Below, piece after piece: positions 34,768-43,109 of a stretch of 64,000 bases of DNA. A program made the position numbers and the translations under genes. How positions within the stretch are numbered: position 1 is the stretch's first letter; the number at the start of each line of letters is the position of its first letter. Source of the stretch: Bog-950 sp964631835 (lineage in GTDB: Bacteria; Bacteroidota; Bacteroidia; Chitinophagales; LD1); contig CAZWAD010000002.1 in NCBI GenBank assembly GCA_964631835.1, positions 124,001 through 188,000 of the forward strand. The letters run 5' to 3'. The notes beneath the pieces were generated by a model. That model did no database searches and was not told the origin of the DNA. It saw only the letters and a list, made by a program, of their open reading frames with translations.

Positions 34768-36299
34768 TGGGCAATAGCGGGAGTTTTAGTTTGGTAGCGT
34801 AATTGATTGCGCTTGAAAACCTGGTAAATACCCAGTTCGCCCCTTGATTCCGGACGGCCAGTGAGTATGTTTCGCAGGCTCCGGAACAACCGGTGAGGCC
34901 GGAATAGGAAACTGGAGCTGTAAAAGAGAAGCAAATATGTAACCCGGTACAAGCGCATAGTATTCTGCCCCATATTATCGTTGTAAAAGTAGCTGCCAAA
35001 GAAAGCATCGCTGTAAACGAGGCGGTAATAGTAGTCGTCATCATCGGGGTTAATTTTGCCTTCCTGCAAAAGCTGATTAAAAATTTCGCAGCCGGAGTAA
35101 GGAACGAGCACTGTAGGGAAAATATCGTTTACGCCAGCCCAGCTTGCTTGCACGAGGAACTTCATGGTTTGCCACAGGTGGCGGTGTTTCTCGTACGGAA
35201 ATCCGATAATCATATTCAGCTTGATACTCATTTTCTCTTTATTACTATGAACGAATGACTGTAACATACGTTTGAGAACTACTTTCTTCTTAATAATTCT
35301 CAATATTTCCGGAGAGCCTGACTCCGGTGCATAAGTAATATTGCGGCAGCCGGAAAGGTACAGGTAGCGCGCCACTTCGGCATCAATGGCTTCGGAGCGG
35401 GTGCCTGCAGGTATCTGCCAGGTAATGTTGAGGTTACGGTTGAGCAGTTCTTTTGCAAATTCAATTATCCATTCGCGCTTAACGATGGCGGTGAGGTCAA
35501 AGAAGTCGAAATTGGTAGCATTAAACTTTTGTTTGAAGAGTTGAATTTCATCGGCTACGTGCTGCGGGCTGCGCATGTAATAGCGGGTGCCCCACATTTG
35601 CGGGCTGGAACAGAACGTGCATGAATAAGGACAGCCGCGGGTTGCCATAATAGGTAGTGACATTTCGCCCTTTACCACCCCGTAGCTCAGTTTTTTTTCG
35701 CGGTAAGTATCAAGGGGAAACAAATCCCAGGCAGGCAGGGGAATTTCTTCCACATTTTTTACCCTGCTTCTTCTTATGTTAGTCACCGGCTCGCTACCGT
35801 TGCGGTAAACTATACCACTGACTGTGCTTAAGTCTTTATTATTTTCAAGGGCGTGTACTAGTTCCACCACAGTTTCCTCACCTTCGCCCAACACACAAGC
35901 GGTAAGGTGCCGGGTTTGTCGAATACATCGTTCAGGCATACCTGTAATGTGTTCGCCACCGGCAATGATGGGTACACCCGGTAAATTATCGCCCAGGAAG
36001 TCAACGAGCTTGCGGTCGTTGAGCCAATTGTTGGTGAACATAATAGTAAGGCCGATGAGGTCCGTACCGACAGGAACCCGGTCTGCAATTTCGCGGTTGG
36101 TAAGCCCATTAACTACGATGTCTTTATTAAAAGGAGTGTACTGTGTCGGGTTCTCGGCAATAGCGTCAATGACGGTTACGTTATGACCTGCTTCACGAAG
36201 CGCGCTGGCAATAAAGGCAAGCCCCAGTGGCGGACAAGGTTTTACAGTTATTGAAAGTAACCGTAAAACCGTTGGCGGTCTGATGAGGCAGATGTTCAT
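34764..36299 (-). CDS. B12-binding-domain radical SAM protein (paralog B)
   Basis: 511 aa. It is closely similar over its whole length to 23426-24982, e.g. PPLGLAFIA near 20, IIAGGEHIT near 110, TRGCPYSCTFCSSP and WQIPAGTRSEAID. The cluster motif is CPYSCTFC. The two likely have related chemistry on different substrates. It overlaps its operon neighbours on both sides by 4 bp. Confidence 0.87.
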   Translation of the reverse strand: MNICLIRPPTVLRLLSITVKPCPPLGLAFIASALREAGHNVTVIDAIAENPTQYTPFNKDIVVNGLTNREIADRVPVGTDLIGLTIMFTNNWLNDRKLVDFLGDNLPGVPIIAGGEHITGMPERCIRQTRHLTACVLGEGEETVVELVHALENNKDLSTVSGIVYRNGSEPVTNIRRSRVKNVEEIPLPAWDLFPLDTYREKKLSYGVVKGEMSLPIMATRGCPYSCTFCSSPQMWGTRYYMRSPQHVADEIQLFKQKFNATNFDFFDLTAIVKREWIIEFAKELLNRNLNITWQIPAGTRSEAIDAEVARYLYLSGCRNITYAPESGSPEILRIIKKKVVLKRMLQSFVHSNKEKMSIKLNMIIGFPYEKHRHLWQTMKFLVQASWAGVNDIFPTVLVPYSGCEIFNQLLQEGKINPDDDDYYYRLVYSDAFFGSYFYNDNMGQNTMRLYRVTYLLLFYSSSFLFRPHRLFRSLRNILTGRPESRGELGIYQVFKRNQLRYQTKTPAIAQ

Positions 36300-37894
36300 G
36301 CTGCTGTTTTCGATTCCACTTCAAATACTTGCGCCCACTCCGGCTTATCAGGAGAACCAGTTGACGCAATGGTTGCTTTAGCGGGTAGAAAACCCAACCT
36401 CATTTTTGCGAATGAGTAAATATGAAACAAGTAGTGACGGGCATAAGCTGCGAACTCGGGATTCTGGTATCTGAATCCTGCATAAACATCTAAGATGGCA
36501 GCAATTAACCGCGCCAGCACCTGCGGAACCCAGTGAACGTGTTCCGGTCTTAATTTCTTCTTCAGGAAAGAGGGCATAGCCGGCATCATCTTGTACAATA
36601 ACTCGTAGCTCTGATACATTTTTACCAATTCGTGGTTATTGATATTTTCTTTATTGCGGAAAAAGTAGAAGTCAATTCCTTCATTCAACCGCTCAGCCTG
36701 CGCTTCAGAAACCATTCCCTGTTCAATTCCTTGTTTCATTAAGTCAGTGCCAGGAAGAAAACAAGTCCAGAAAGTTTGAATGCGTTTAGGCGTTTGTTCA
36801 GCATACAGTTTTAATGCAGTAGCCTGCGAGCCAATAGGCTCACCAGGCAAACCCAGCATATGGTCAACCTTGGGCTTCATGCCGTATTTGTGCATGGCTT
36901 CCAATCCGCGGACGATGTGGTCTGAATCTTCGTATCTGCGCAGGTTTTCATGCTTAAATTTTTCGTCCATGGTTTGAATTCCCATTTGTATCCAAACACA
37001 ACCGGCTTCACTCATCCATCGCGCCATATCATCGTCAAAATACTGAGGATGAATTAAACATTGAAACGGAACGTTCATCTCTTTCTTGTAACGATAAGTA
37101 AATTCTTTAATCCAGCTTTTGCTTACCGTGAAAACATCATCCTGGAAATCAACCCACTTAATATTGTATCTCTTTTTAGCCCACTTTAATTCAGCTATCA
37201 CATGGTCCACGCTTCGCTGACGAACATACTTGCCACGTTTTTCTTCGGGCAGACGGGAGAAAAAATTATTAAAACAGAATGAGCAGGTATAAGGACATCC
37301 GCGCGTAGCCATGGTAAGGTACAAATCGCTGATGCGAATGTGGTCTTCCCAAATAACCTTGTCGTAAAAGGGCAAGGCATCAAGGTCTTGAATGAAACCC
37401 TGCTGGATACCGCGCACAACTTCTCCGTGATTGGTTTTAAACCTTGTATTAGGAATTGGTGTAACTGAATCGTTCTTTTCAATAGCTTCAAGGATAATCG
37501 GAAAAGCAACATCGCCCTCACCAGCTACCACGTAATCAACTTCCGGTTTTTGAATTACCCTGTCAGGCACGGCTGAAATATGAACGCCTCCGAAAATAGT
37601 TTTAACGCCAGGGAACATTCTCTTAGCTTCTCTGGCAATATCCAAAGACCATTGGTAAGTAGATGTAAGGCAAGAGAAAGCTATGACATCGGGCTGTTGC
37701 TCTTTTATAGTATTCAGAACATTGTTTTTGTCGTTAAAAATTCTGGATAAGGATGGGATTTCGAGATTATGTCGGTCATGGAACAGAGAAGCGCTGAAAG
37801 CAATACTTGATTGGTGACCATCACGCTTGGCAATGGCTGAAAGCTGGCTAACCGCTAACTGCTCCGAACCCAAAACAGCGAATGTAACTTTCAT
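36296..37894 (-). CDS. B12-binding-domain radical SAM protein (third, more divergent)
   Basis: 532 aa. N-terminal Rossmann-like part with FGGVHIS near 100, then TRGCPYTCSFCFNNF with the CxxxCxxC motif near 210. A long C-terminal helical part (about 400-532) is present. It is less like the two paralogs and belongs to the widespread BchE-like group. As the first gene of the minus-strand operon it would be made first; 173 bp of mostly plain sequence separate it from the divergent SGNH gene. Confidence 0.86.
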   Translation of the reverse strand: MKVTFAVLGSEQLAVSQLSAIAKRDGHQSSIAFSASLFHDRHNLEIPSLSRIFNDKNNVLNTIKEQQPDVIAFSCLTSTYQWSLDIAREAKRMFPGVKTIFGGVHISAVPDRVIQKPEVDYVVAGEGDVAFPIILEAIEKNDSVTPIPNTRFKTNHGEVVRGIQQGFIQDLDALPFYDKVIWEDHIRISDLYLTMATRGCPYTCSFCFNNFFSRLPEEKRGKYVRQRSVDHVIAELKWAKKRYNIKWVDFQDDVFTVSKSWIKEFTYRYKKEMNVPFQCLIHPQYFDDDMARWMSEAGCVWIQMGIQTMDEKFKHENLRRYEDSDHIVRGLEAMHKYGMKPKVDHMLGLPGEPIGSQATALKLYAEQTPKRIQTFWTCFLPGTDLMKQGIEQGMVSEAQAERLNEGIDFYFFRNKENINNHELVKMYQSYELLYKMMPAMPSFLKKKLRPEHVHWVPQVLARLIAAILDVYAGFRYQNPEFAAYARHYLFHIYSFAKMRLGFLPAKATIASTGSPDKPEWAQVFEVESKTAA

Positions 37895-38027
37895 TAGTTA
37901 AATATACTTCTGGAATAAACTCTTTACAAATATAATTTTCTTGTGGGAACGGGTGTTCAGTTTTCAGGTTTTGTAGGGCAATTACTGAATCTGTGCAGCC
38001 TACTCGTTACCGGTAGAAATATCGTTT

Positions 38028-38035
38028 TAAATTTG
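38028..38035 (+). promoter_or_regulatory. candidate -7 box before the SGNH-like gene
   Basis: TAAATTTG fits TAnnTTTG exactly and lies 33 nt before the ATG at 38068, allowing a short leader. No good -33 TTTG was found at 19-21 nt upstream. Nothing else stands out in the 37895-38067 gap. Confidence 0.45.
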
Positions 38036-38067
38036 ATATTTGACCAAGGTCATTGAATAGATAGAAA

Positions 38068-39225
38068 ATGATTAAGATAAAAAAGACGGGTTGCATTTTT
38101 GGGCTACTTTTAGTATTAGTGCCAATTGCAGTAGAGATTACCTTCAGGCTGACCTTGTTTAATGGGAATTCACCTAATTATAGGGGTGGTTCTATTTATA
38201 GCGAGCTTAGGGAAAATCTAATTACACAAGGACAGCCAAGCTTCTACGAGCAGCCTTATTTATATTACTCTAACAACCCAGGTTTATTGAATTATAAATC
38301 TGAAACAGAGGTAAACAACCTTGGCTTAAGGCAAAAGGAAGAAACAAAGATTGTAAAACTGGATAGTACATACCGTATTCTGTTTTTAGGCGGACCGGCA
38401 ACCTGGAGTATGATGAATGACGGGCAGAAAGCGTTTCCAGCATTGATTGAGAAATCGTTGAATCAAAAAATTCAGAACTACAACCAAAGCTATTCAAAAG
38501 TTGAATGCCTGAATGCGGGGCTTCGCGGAGGTACTTCAGCAGAGTTCCTAACTCATTATGTATTTAAGTTTCAGTACCTGCAGCCTGATTTGATAGTACT
38601 GCATTGTGGATTTAATGATGCAGTAAATTATTTATGTCAATCATATAACATCGAATATCAGCCCGACTATCACACCACTAGGAAATTTGTTCAGGAATCA
38701 CCACCCATGAGTCCTTTAATCCGTTTCTTACTCCATTCAAAGGCTATGAGTTATGTTGTCATAAGATTCATGTATTCCGATTACATTTATAGAGTTCCAC
38801 ATGGTAACCCTTTTTATAGATTTAAAAATGAAAATTTATGGTTTCAGTATGGTAATGACTCCATGTTTGCTTCCGGTTACAATGCCTTTTACAACAACGT
38901 AAAAAATCTGGTATTACTTGCGCATTCAAAACAGCAACGGGTTCTTTTTGCACCAGATGTTTATTACGAGACAAACTACGATACAATATTTGGCAAAAGC
39001 AATAAAGAAACTTTGGTAAGTGGGCTGTATAAAAATTACGAGTTTATAAATCGATTGTCGGCAGAGATGAATGTTCCGGTTTGCACGCTAACAAGAAAGC
39101 ACTTTACAGATGAAATGTTTTTACCGGGGGACGACAGATATGTAAACGAAAAGGGAGAAGTTATGAAAGCGTATTTGATTGAACAATCAATAATTAATAT
39201 AGTTAAGTCAAACAAAGAGGACTAA
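38068..39225 (+). CDS. SGNH-like protein with altered catalytic residues
   Basis: 385 aa, with an N-terminal membrane anchor (about 8-28). The fold blocks of the GGST-type SGNH family are there: FLGGPATWS near 109-117 and the Asn of HCGFNDA. The nucleophile Ser of GGS/GDS is Pro in this protein, and the C-terminal DxxH reads DDRYVN, with Tyr where His is expected. It is therefore probably a non-catalytic binding protein or uses different residues. It is followed 17 bp later by a convergent gene. Confidence 0.75.
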   Translation: MIKIKKTGCIFGLLLVLVPIAVEITFRLTLFNGNSPNYRGGSIYSELRENLITQGQPSFYEQPYLYYSNNPGLLNYKSETEVNNLGLRQKEETKIVKLDSTYRILFLGGPATWSMMNDGQKAFPALIEKSLNQKIQNYNQSYSKVECLNAGLRGGTSAEFLTHYVFKFQYLQPDLIVLHCGFNDAVNYLCQSYNIEYQPDYHTTRKFVQESPPMSPLIRFLLHSKAMSYVVIRFMYSDYIYRVPHGNPFYRFKNENLWFQYGNDSMFASGYNAFYNNVKNLVLLAHSKQQRVLFAPDVYYETNYDTIFGKSNKETLVSGLYKNYEFINRLSAEMNVPVCTLTRKHFTDEMFLPGDDRYVNEKGEVMKAYLIEQSIINIVKSNKED

Positions 39226-39242
39226 CTTAATCTATTTTGACC

Positions 39243-42191
39243 CTAATACTTTTGTTGGTTTTCCAGTTGTTGCAGCATCTGCTTGGCAACGATATTTCCA
39301 GGCTCAATCAGAAGTGCCTTTTTGAAATAAACAACAGCGCTGTCCGGAATATTCATACCAATGTAAGTCCGTCCGATATTCACTAATGGGTTAGATAAAG
39401 CTGGCATCCTATCAGCTGCCTTTTGATTTATCTCTAAGGACTTATTGAATTCGTGTAACTTATAATAAACGAAACTGAGTTTATCGTATGCCTTATAATT
39501 ATCGGGTCGGTTTTCGACTGCCTTCTCAAAGTATCGGATGGCTTCATTAAACTTACCTTGAATAAAGTACACATCGCCTATGCTAATATATGTTTCGTTA
39601 TAGTTTGGATTTAAAGCCATTGCTTTTTGAAAATACGGCAAAGCGCTGTCAGGCATATTTAACAGCATATATGTCCGCCCTAAATCAAAACTCACATTGA
39701 AGAAGTTGGGATAAATTTCTATCGCATTTTTAAAATAACACACTGCCTCTATTCGCAATGCTTTTTGCTTCTCTGGTTCATTATTCAATGTAAATGCCCG
39801 ATTAATGAGATGTATTGCTAAAAGGTTGTTTGCTTGTGCTGATTGACTTACTCCTTTAATATCTCTTCGAAATAAAGTCAGGTCATCTTTCCAATCATAG
39901 TTTCGGTTGAAAGTAATAACTGCAAAGGCTAAAGCTGTCAGTAGTAAAATTAACTTGCCGCCTATACGGAATCTTTCAAATGCAACTTCCGAAAGTTTTA
40001 CATCACGTATAAATAAGCGAAACACAATCCATGTAAACGCAACACAAAAAGCTAATGAAGGAATTGTTGCAAACCGGTCAGCGACAATTCCGGCAACGGG
40101 TTGCAAAAAATTGGAAATGGCAAATACACTCAGCAGGTAAACAATTAGCGCCCAGGAGATTATTTTATACCTCCCGAAAAATACCACTCCCAGTATCAAC
40201 AGCATCAAATGTATGGCTGTACTTAAAAGCGCCAGAGGGGTAAAAATATTTGTGGGTTCAATGTATTTATAGCCGTAGTAAAATGATAAAGGGTAAGGTA
40301 TAAAAAGATTTTTGATGTAGTGTAAAACAGTTATTGCCGAAGTGCCGATTCTGATCGATAAAGGGGAGTATAAATCTACCGGACTCTCTACAAAATCTAT
40401 TCTTCGGTCGGGATTCATTTCAAACAAAAGAATGGCTTTGGTATATGAATTTTTTTGTCTGATTAAATCAGCCTGTGTTTTTTGAGGAGATGTGATATTG
40501 ACGGAGTCATTTTGGCTCAGATTAGAACTATTATAAAAATATGGTAAATCACCCAGTGCGACCAACCCATAGGCCCAAATCGCGAATGACACCCACATTT
40601 GAGTGCCTTTCCCATACAAACTTTTGATTATTAAAAAGATTAGGACAGATGTTTGCATAAGTACGAGTACTATATTCCTGAAGTCGATGAAGTTCGGACG
40701 AGTGATAAAACCAGGCAGATCGCCAATTATCGTGCTTCCATATAACAAAAAAAGAATGATAAATGGAACTCTGGTTTTTGGAAACCTCCACGAAATGAGA
40801 ACCAGGGGGAAAGCCAAAAACATCCCTATCTGACCAGTTAAATAAACATGTGCGAATACCGACCCGATAACAACGAAAAGTAAGGCAAACTTGAGAATGG
40901 GTTCGAAGGTATTGTCCTTTTGCTTCCAAAAGAAAACCAGATATGCGGCTATTAAGCAAAATATGTAGTCGATAGCTACGTTACGAAAGGCGCAAATCAA
41001 TGATAAAACAAAAAGCATCAGCACAAATGCAGTTATTGCCCAAAAACGAACGCTGGGTTGCTTTAACATTATACTTAGCAGGACAAGTACACTTAGTCCA
41101 ACCCCTATTATTGCCTTCTGTTCGGAAAGAAAAGAGACAATAATTATTAATAAAACAAAAAAGCCCCAAAGCACAGAGCGTATTCTGAAAATCTGGCTAA
41201 CAGTAACAACTTCAATTTCACTTCCCAATGGCGGTTGTTTATCCGGTATCCGAAACGCTTGCTTGTTCATAAAACCGAAAAGAACCGTGCCTTTACAAAA
41301 GCGCCAAACAGAGTTTAATATTTTTCGTCCTTGAGAAGATGGAAGGTAAAATACAAATGGGGCGAGAAAAGTAAGTAGGGTAAATTTTACTTGCGACCAT
41401 AAACTAATCTGCTGACAGAGTAAAAAAATCGGGACCACAAACATTAAATTCATGAGGGCAATGCGCAAAACCGACATTTCAAAAAATATAATCAATGTAA
41501 GCGGAATAATGATTGCAAACGAAACACCCGAAAACTTACTCAGCAGAGAGGAAAGAAAAAAAAGACAAGTTATAGGAAGCCAAATGTTGAATGGAATATA
41601 CCGTGAAGAATACTTAATATTTATTTTCCAATGACCAGAATCACCCTTTTGATACTTCAAAGCAGCGAACAACGCGAGCAGGGCAAACAGAAGTGAAAAA
41701 ATTTCATCTCTGTTCTTAATACTACAAACAATTTCGGTATGCAGAGGATGTGCAGTAAATAACACTGAAGCACAAAAAGCAAAGAGGGATGAAACTCTTG
41801 GAAAATTCAATAAGACGAAGTACAAAATAAGGCACAATAGTGAGTAAAAAAATATATTGAAGAAATGGCTCACCTTTGCACTTTCTCCGAACAACTGATG
41901 TTCTATTGCAAATGAAGTGTGAACAATGGGGCGATAATCAAAGGCATATCCCATATCATCACTGTAGTAAGGAGATGTAAAAATTTTAGGTATTGCAGTG
42001 ATGCCCTGTGAGGTCAGTTTGTGTTGTTTTGTAACTAGTTCGTCATCTAGGTTGTAATCGTTATTAATAGCATTAAAATAAAGCAGGAAACTGAAAAGAA
42101 AAATAATTAACGGATAAGCATTTCTTCTGAGAAATGAATCACGGTATACTACTCTTTTTTTTTCAGTTCGCTTTGATTTTTTTACAGCCAT
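39243..42191 (-). CDS. TMTC-like membrane mannosyltransferase with TPR repeats
   Basis: 982 aa. The N-terminal half to about 700 has many membrane helices, with NDYNLDDELV near 48 and HTEIVCSIKNRDE near 150, resembling TMTC/PMT-type O-mannosyltransferases (GT-C fold). The last 230 residues hold five or six TPR units (SIGDVYFIQGKFNEAIRYFE and similar). Such proteins probably glycosylate secreted proteins or extend lipid-linked glycans. Its start abuts the GT2 gene on the same strand. Confidence 0.8.
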   Translation of the reverse strand: MAVKKSKRTEKKRVVYRDSFLRRNAYPLIIFLFSFLLYFNAINNDYNLDDELVTKQHKLTSQGITAIPKIFTSPYYSDDMGYAFDYRPIVHTSFAIEHQLFGESAKVSHFFNIFFYSLLCLILYFVLLNFPRVSSLFAFCASVLFTAHPLHTEIVCSIKNRDEIFSLLFALLALFAALKYQKGDSGHWKINIKYSSRYIPFNIWLPITCLFFLSSLLSKFSGVSFAIIIPLTLIIFFEMSVLRIALMNLMFVVPIFLLCQQISLWSQVKFTLLTFLAPFVFYLPSSQGRKILNSVWRFCKGTVLFGFMNKQAFRIPDKQPPLGSEIEVVTVSQIFRIRSVLWGFFVLLIIIVSFLSEQKAIIGVGLSVLVLLSIMLKQPSVRFWAITAFVLMLFVLSLICAFRNVAIDYIFCLIAAYLVFFWKQKDNTFEPILKFALLFVVIGSVFAHVYLTGQIGMFLAFPLVLISWRFPKTRVPFIILFLLYGSTIIGDLPGFITRPNFIDFRNIVLVLMQTSVLIFLIIKSLYGKGTQMWVSFAIWAYGLVALGDLPYFYNSSNLSQNDSVNITSPQKTQADLIRQKNSYTKAILLFEMNPDRRIDFVESPVDLYSPLSIRIGTSAITVLHYIKNLFIPYPLSFYYGYKYIEPTNIFTPLALLSTAIHLMLLILGVVFFGRYKIISWALIVYLLSVFAISNFLQPVAGIVADRFATIPSLAFCVAFTWIVFRLFIRDVKLSEVAFERFRIGGKLILLLTALAFAVITFNRNYDWKDDLTLFRRDIKGVSQSAQANNLLAIHLINRAFTLNNEPEKQKALRIEAVCYFKNAIEIYPNFFNVSFDLGRTYMLLNMPDSALPYFQKAMALNPNYNETYISIGDVYFIQGKFNEAIRYFEKAVENRPDNYKAYDKLSFVYYKLHEFNKSLEINQKAADRMPALSNPLVNIGRTYIGMNIPDSAVVYFKKALLIEPGNIVAKQMLQQLENQQKY

Positions 42192-43108
42192 TACATATTT
42201 ATTACAAACTGCTCACCTGCAATATCATAGGTAATATAGGATGGCAATTCAAGGAGGCTCGGGTAGATATTTCTCAGAATCGGCACATCATAATAGTAAA
42301 AAACTTTCATCATTTTTGCCAGTTGTATACGAATGCTGCTCCCTAAATTGTCCTTTAATAGTTCTTTCTTGAAAGTTTCTATATATTCTTCTGATTCTTT
42401 CCTGTACTTTAACCTGTTATTTACTGAAATCTGGTTCCCATGTACGCGAAATCCTGCCAAAACAATATTTGCTGTGTACAAATCAGCGTGTTTAAAAAAG
42501 CGTGTCCATAATTCAAGGTCATGCGCTATTGTATCAGCTTTAACATAACTACCAGACTTTTCCCAAAGAGATTGCCGCCAAAAAACGCTTTCCTGCTGAA
42601 TCGCGTTAAAATCTCCCATAGCAAAACGCCATTTACTCCAGCGAGCAAACTTCAAATGCAGATTGTCGCTGATGAATTTTGTGGAGTAGTAAAATTTTTC
42701 GGGCTGGTAATAACTTTCATTCACACAGGCTCCGTCTGACTTAAACCAGGTCGGAAACCCCATTATCCAGTCAATGTTATTAAACGATTGAAAAATTTCC
42801 GCAATTGCAAACAATGCATTCGGGTGTAGTTTGTCGTCTGAATTCAACCAGCCCAGGATTTCTCCGGAGGCTTTTAAAAAACCTTTGTTGATTGCATCAG
42901 CAGGTCCATTATCAGGCTCAGAAATGCAAAGTGAAATATTATCACGATAGTTTTTGATTATGTCCAATGTTCCGTCCGTGCTTCCACCATCTACAATAAT
43001 ATATTCTAGTGCCGGATAGTTTTGTTCAGTAACCGAACGAATACATTCTTCGATATATTTCTCGCTGTTGAGTGAAACAGTAACTATAGTAATTTTCGGA
43101 AATCGCAT
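42191..43108 (-). CDS. family 2 glycosyltransferase
   Basis: 305 aa from ATG at 43108; a start at 43150 would overlap the upstream gene. A GT-A domain is clear: TIVTVSLNSEKYIEECIRS near 6-24, DGGSTDGT near 38-45, and SDD of GWLNSDDKL as the metal site near 94-97. It should transfer an activated sugar in the cytoplasm. It is the last but one gene of a long minus-strand run from 49363 to 39243. Confidence 0.9.
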   Translation of the reverse strand: MRFPKITIVTVSLNSEKYIEECIRSVTEQNYPALEYIIVDGGSTDGTLDIIKNYRDNISLCISEPDNGPADAINKGFLKASGEILGWLNSDDKLHPNALFAIAEIFQSFNNIDWIMGFPTWFKSDGACVNESYYQPEKFYYSTKFISDNLHLKFARWSKWRFAMGDFNAIQQESVFWRQSLWEKSGSYVKADTIAHDLELWTRFFKHADLYTANIVLAGFRVHGNQISVNNRLKYRKESEEYIETFKKELLKDNLGSSIRIQLAKMMKVFYYYDVPILRNIYPSLLELPSYITYDIAGEQFVINM

Positions 43109-43109
43109 A

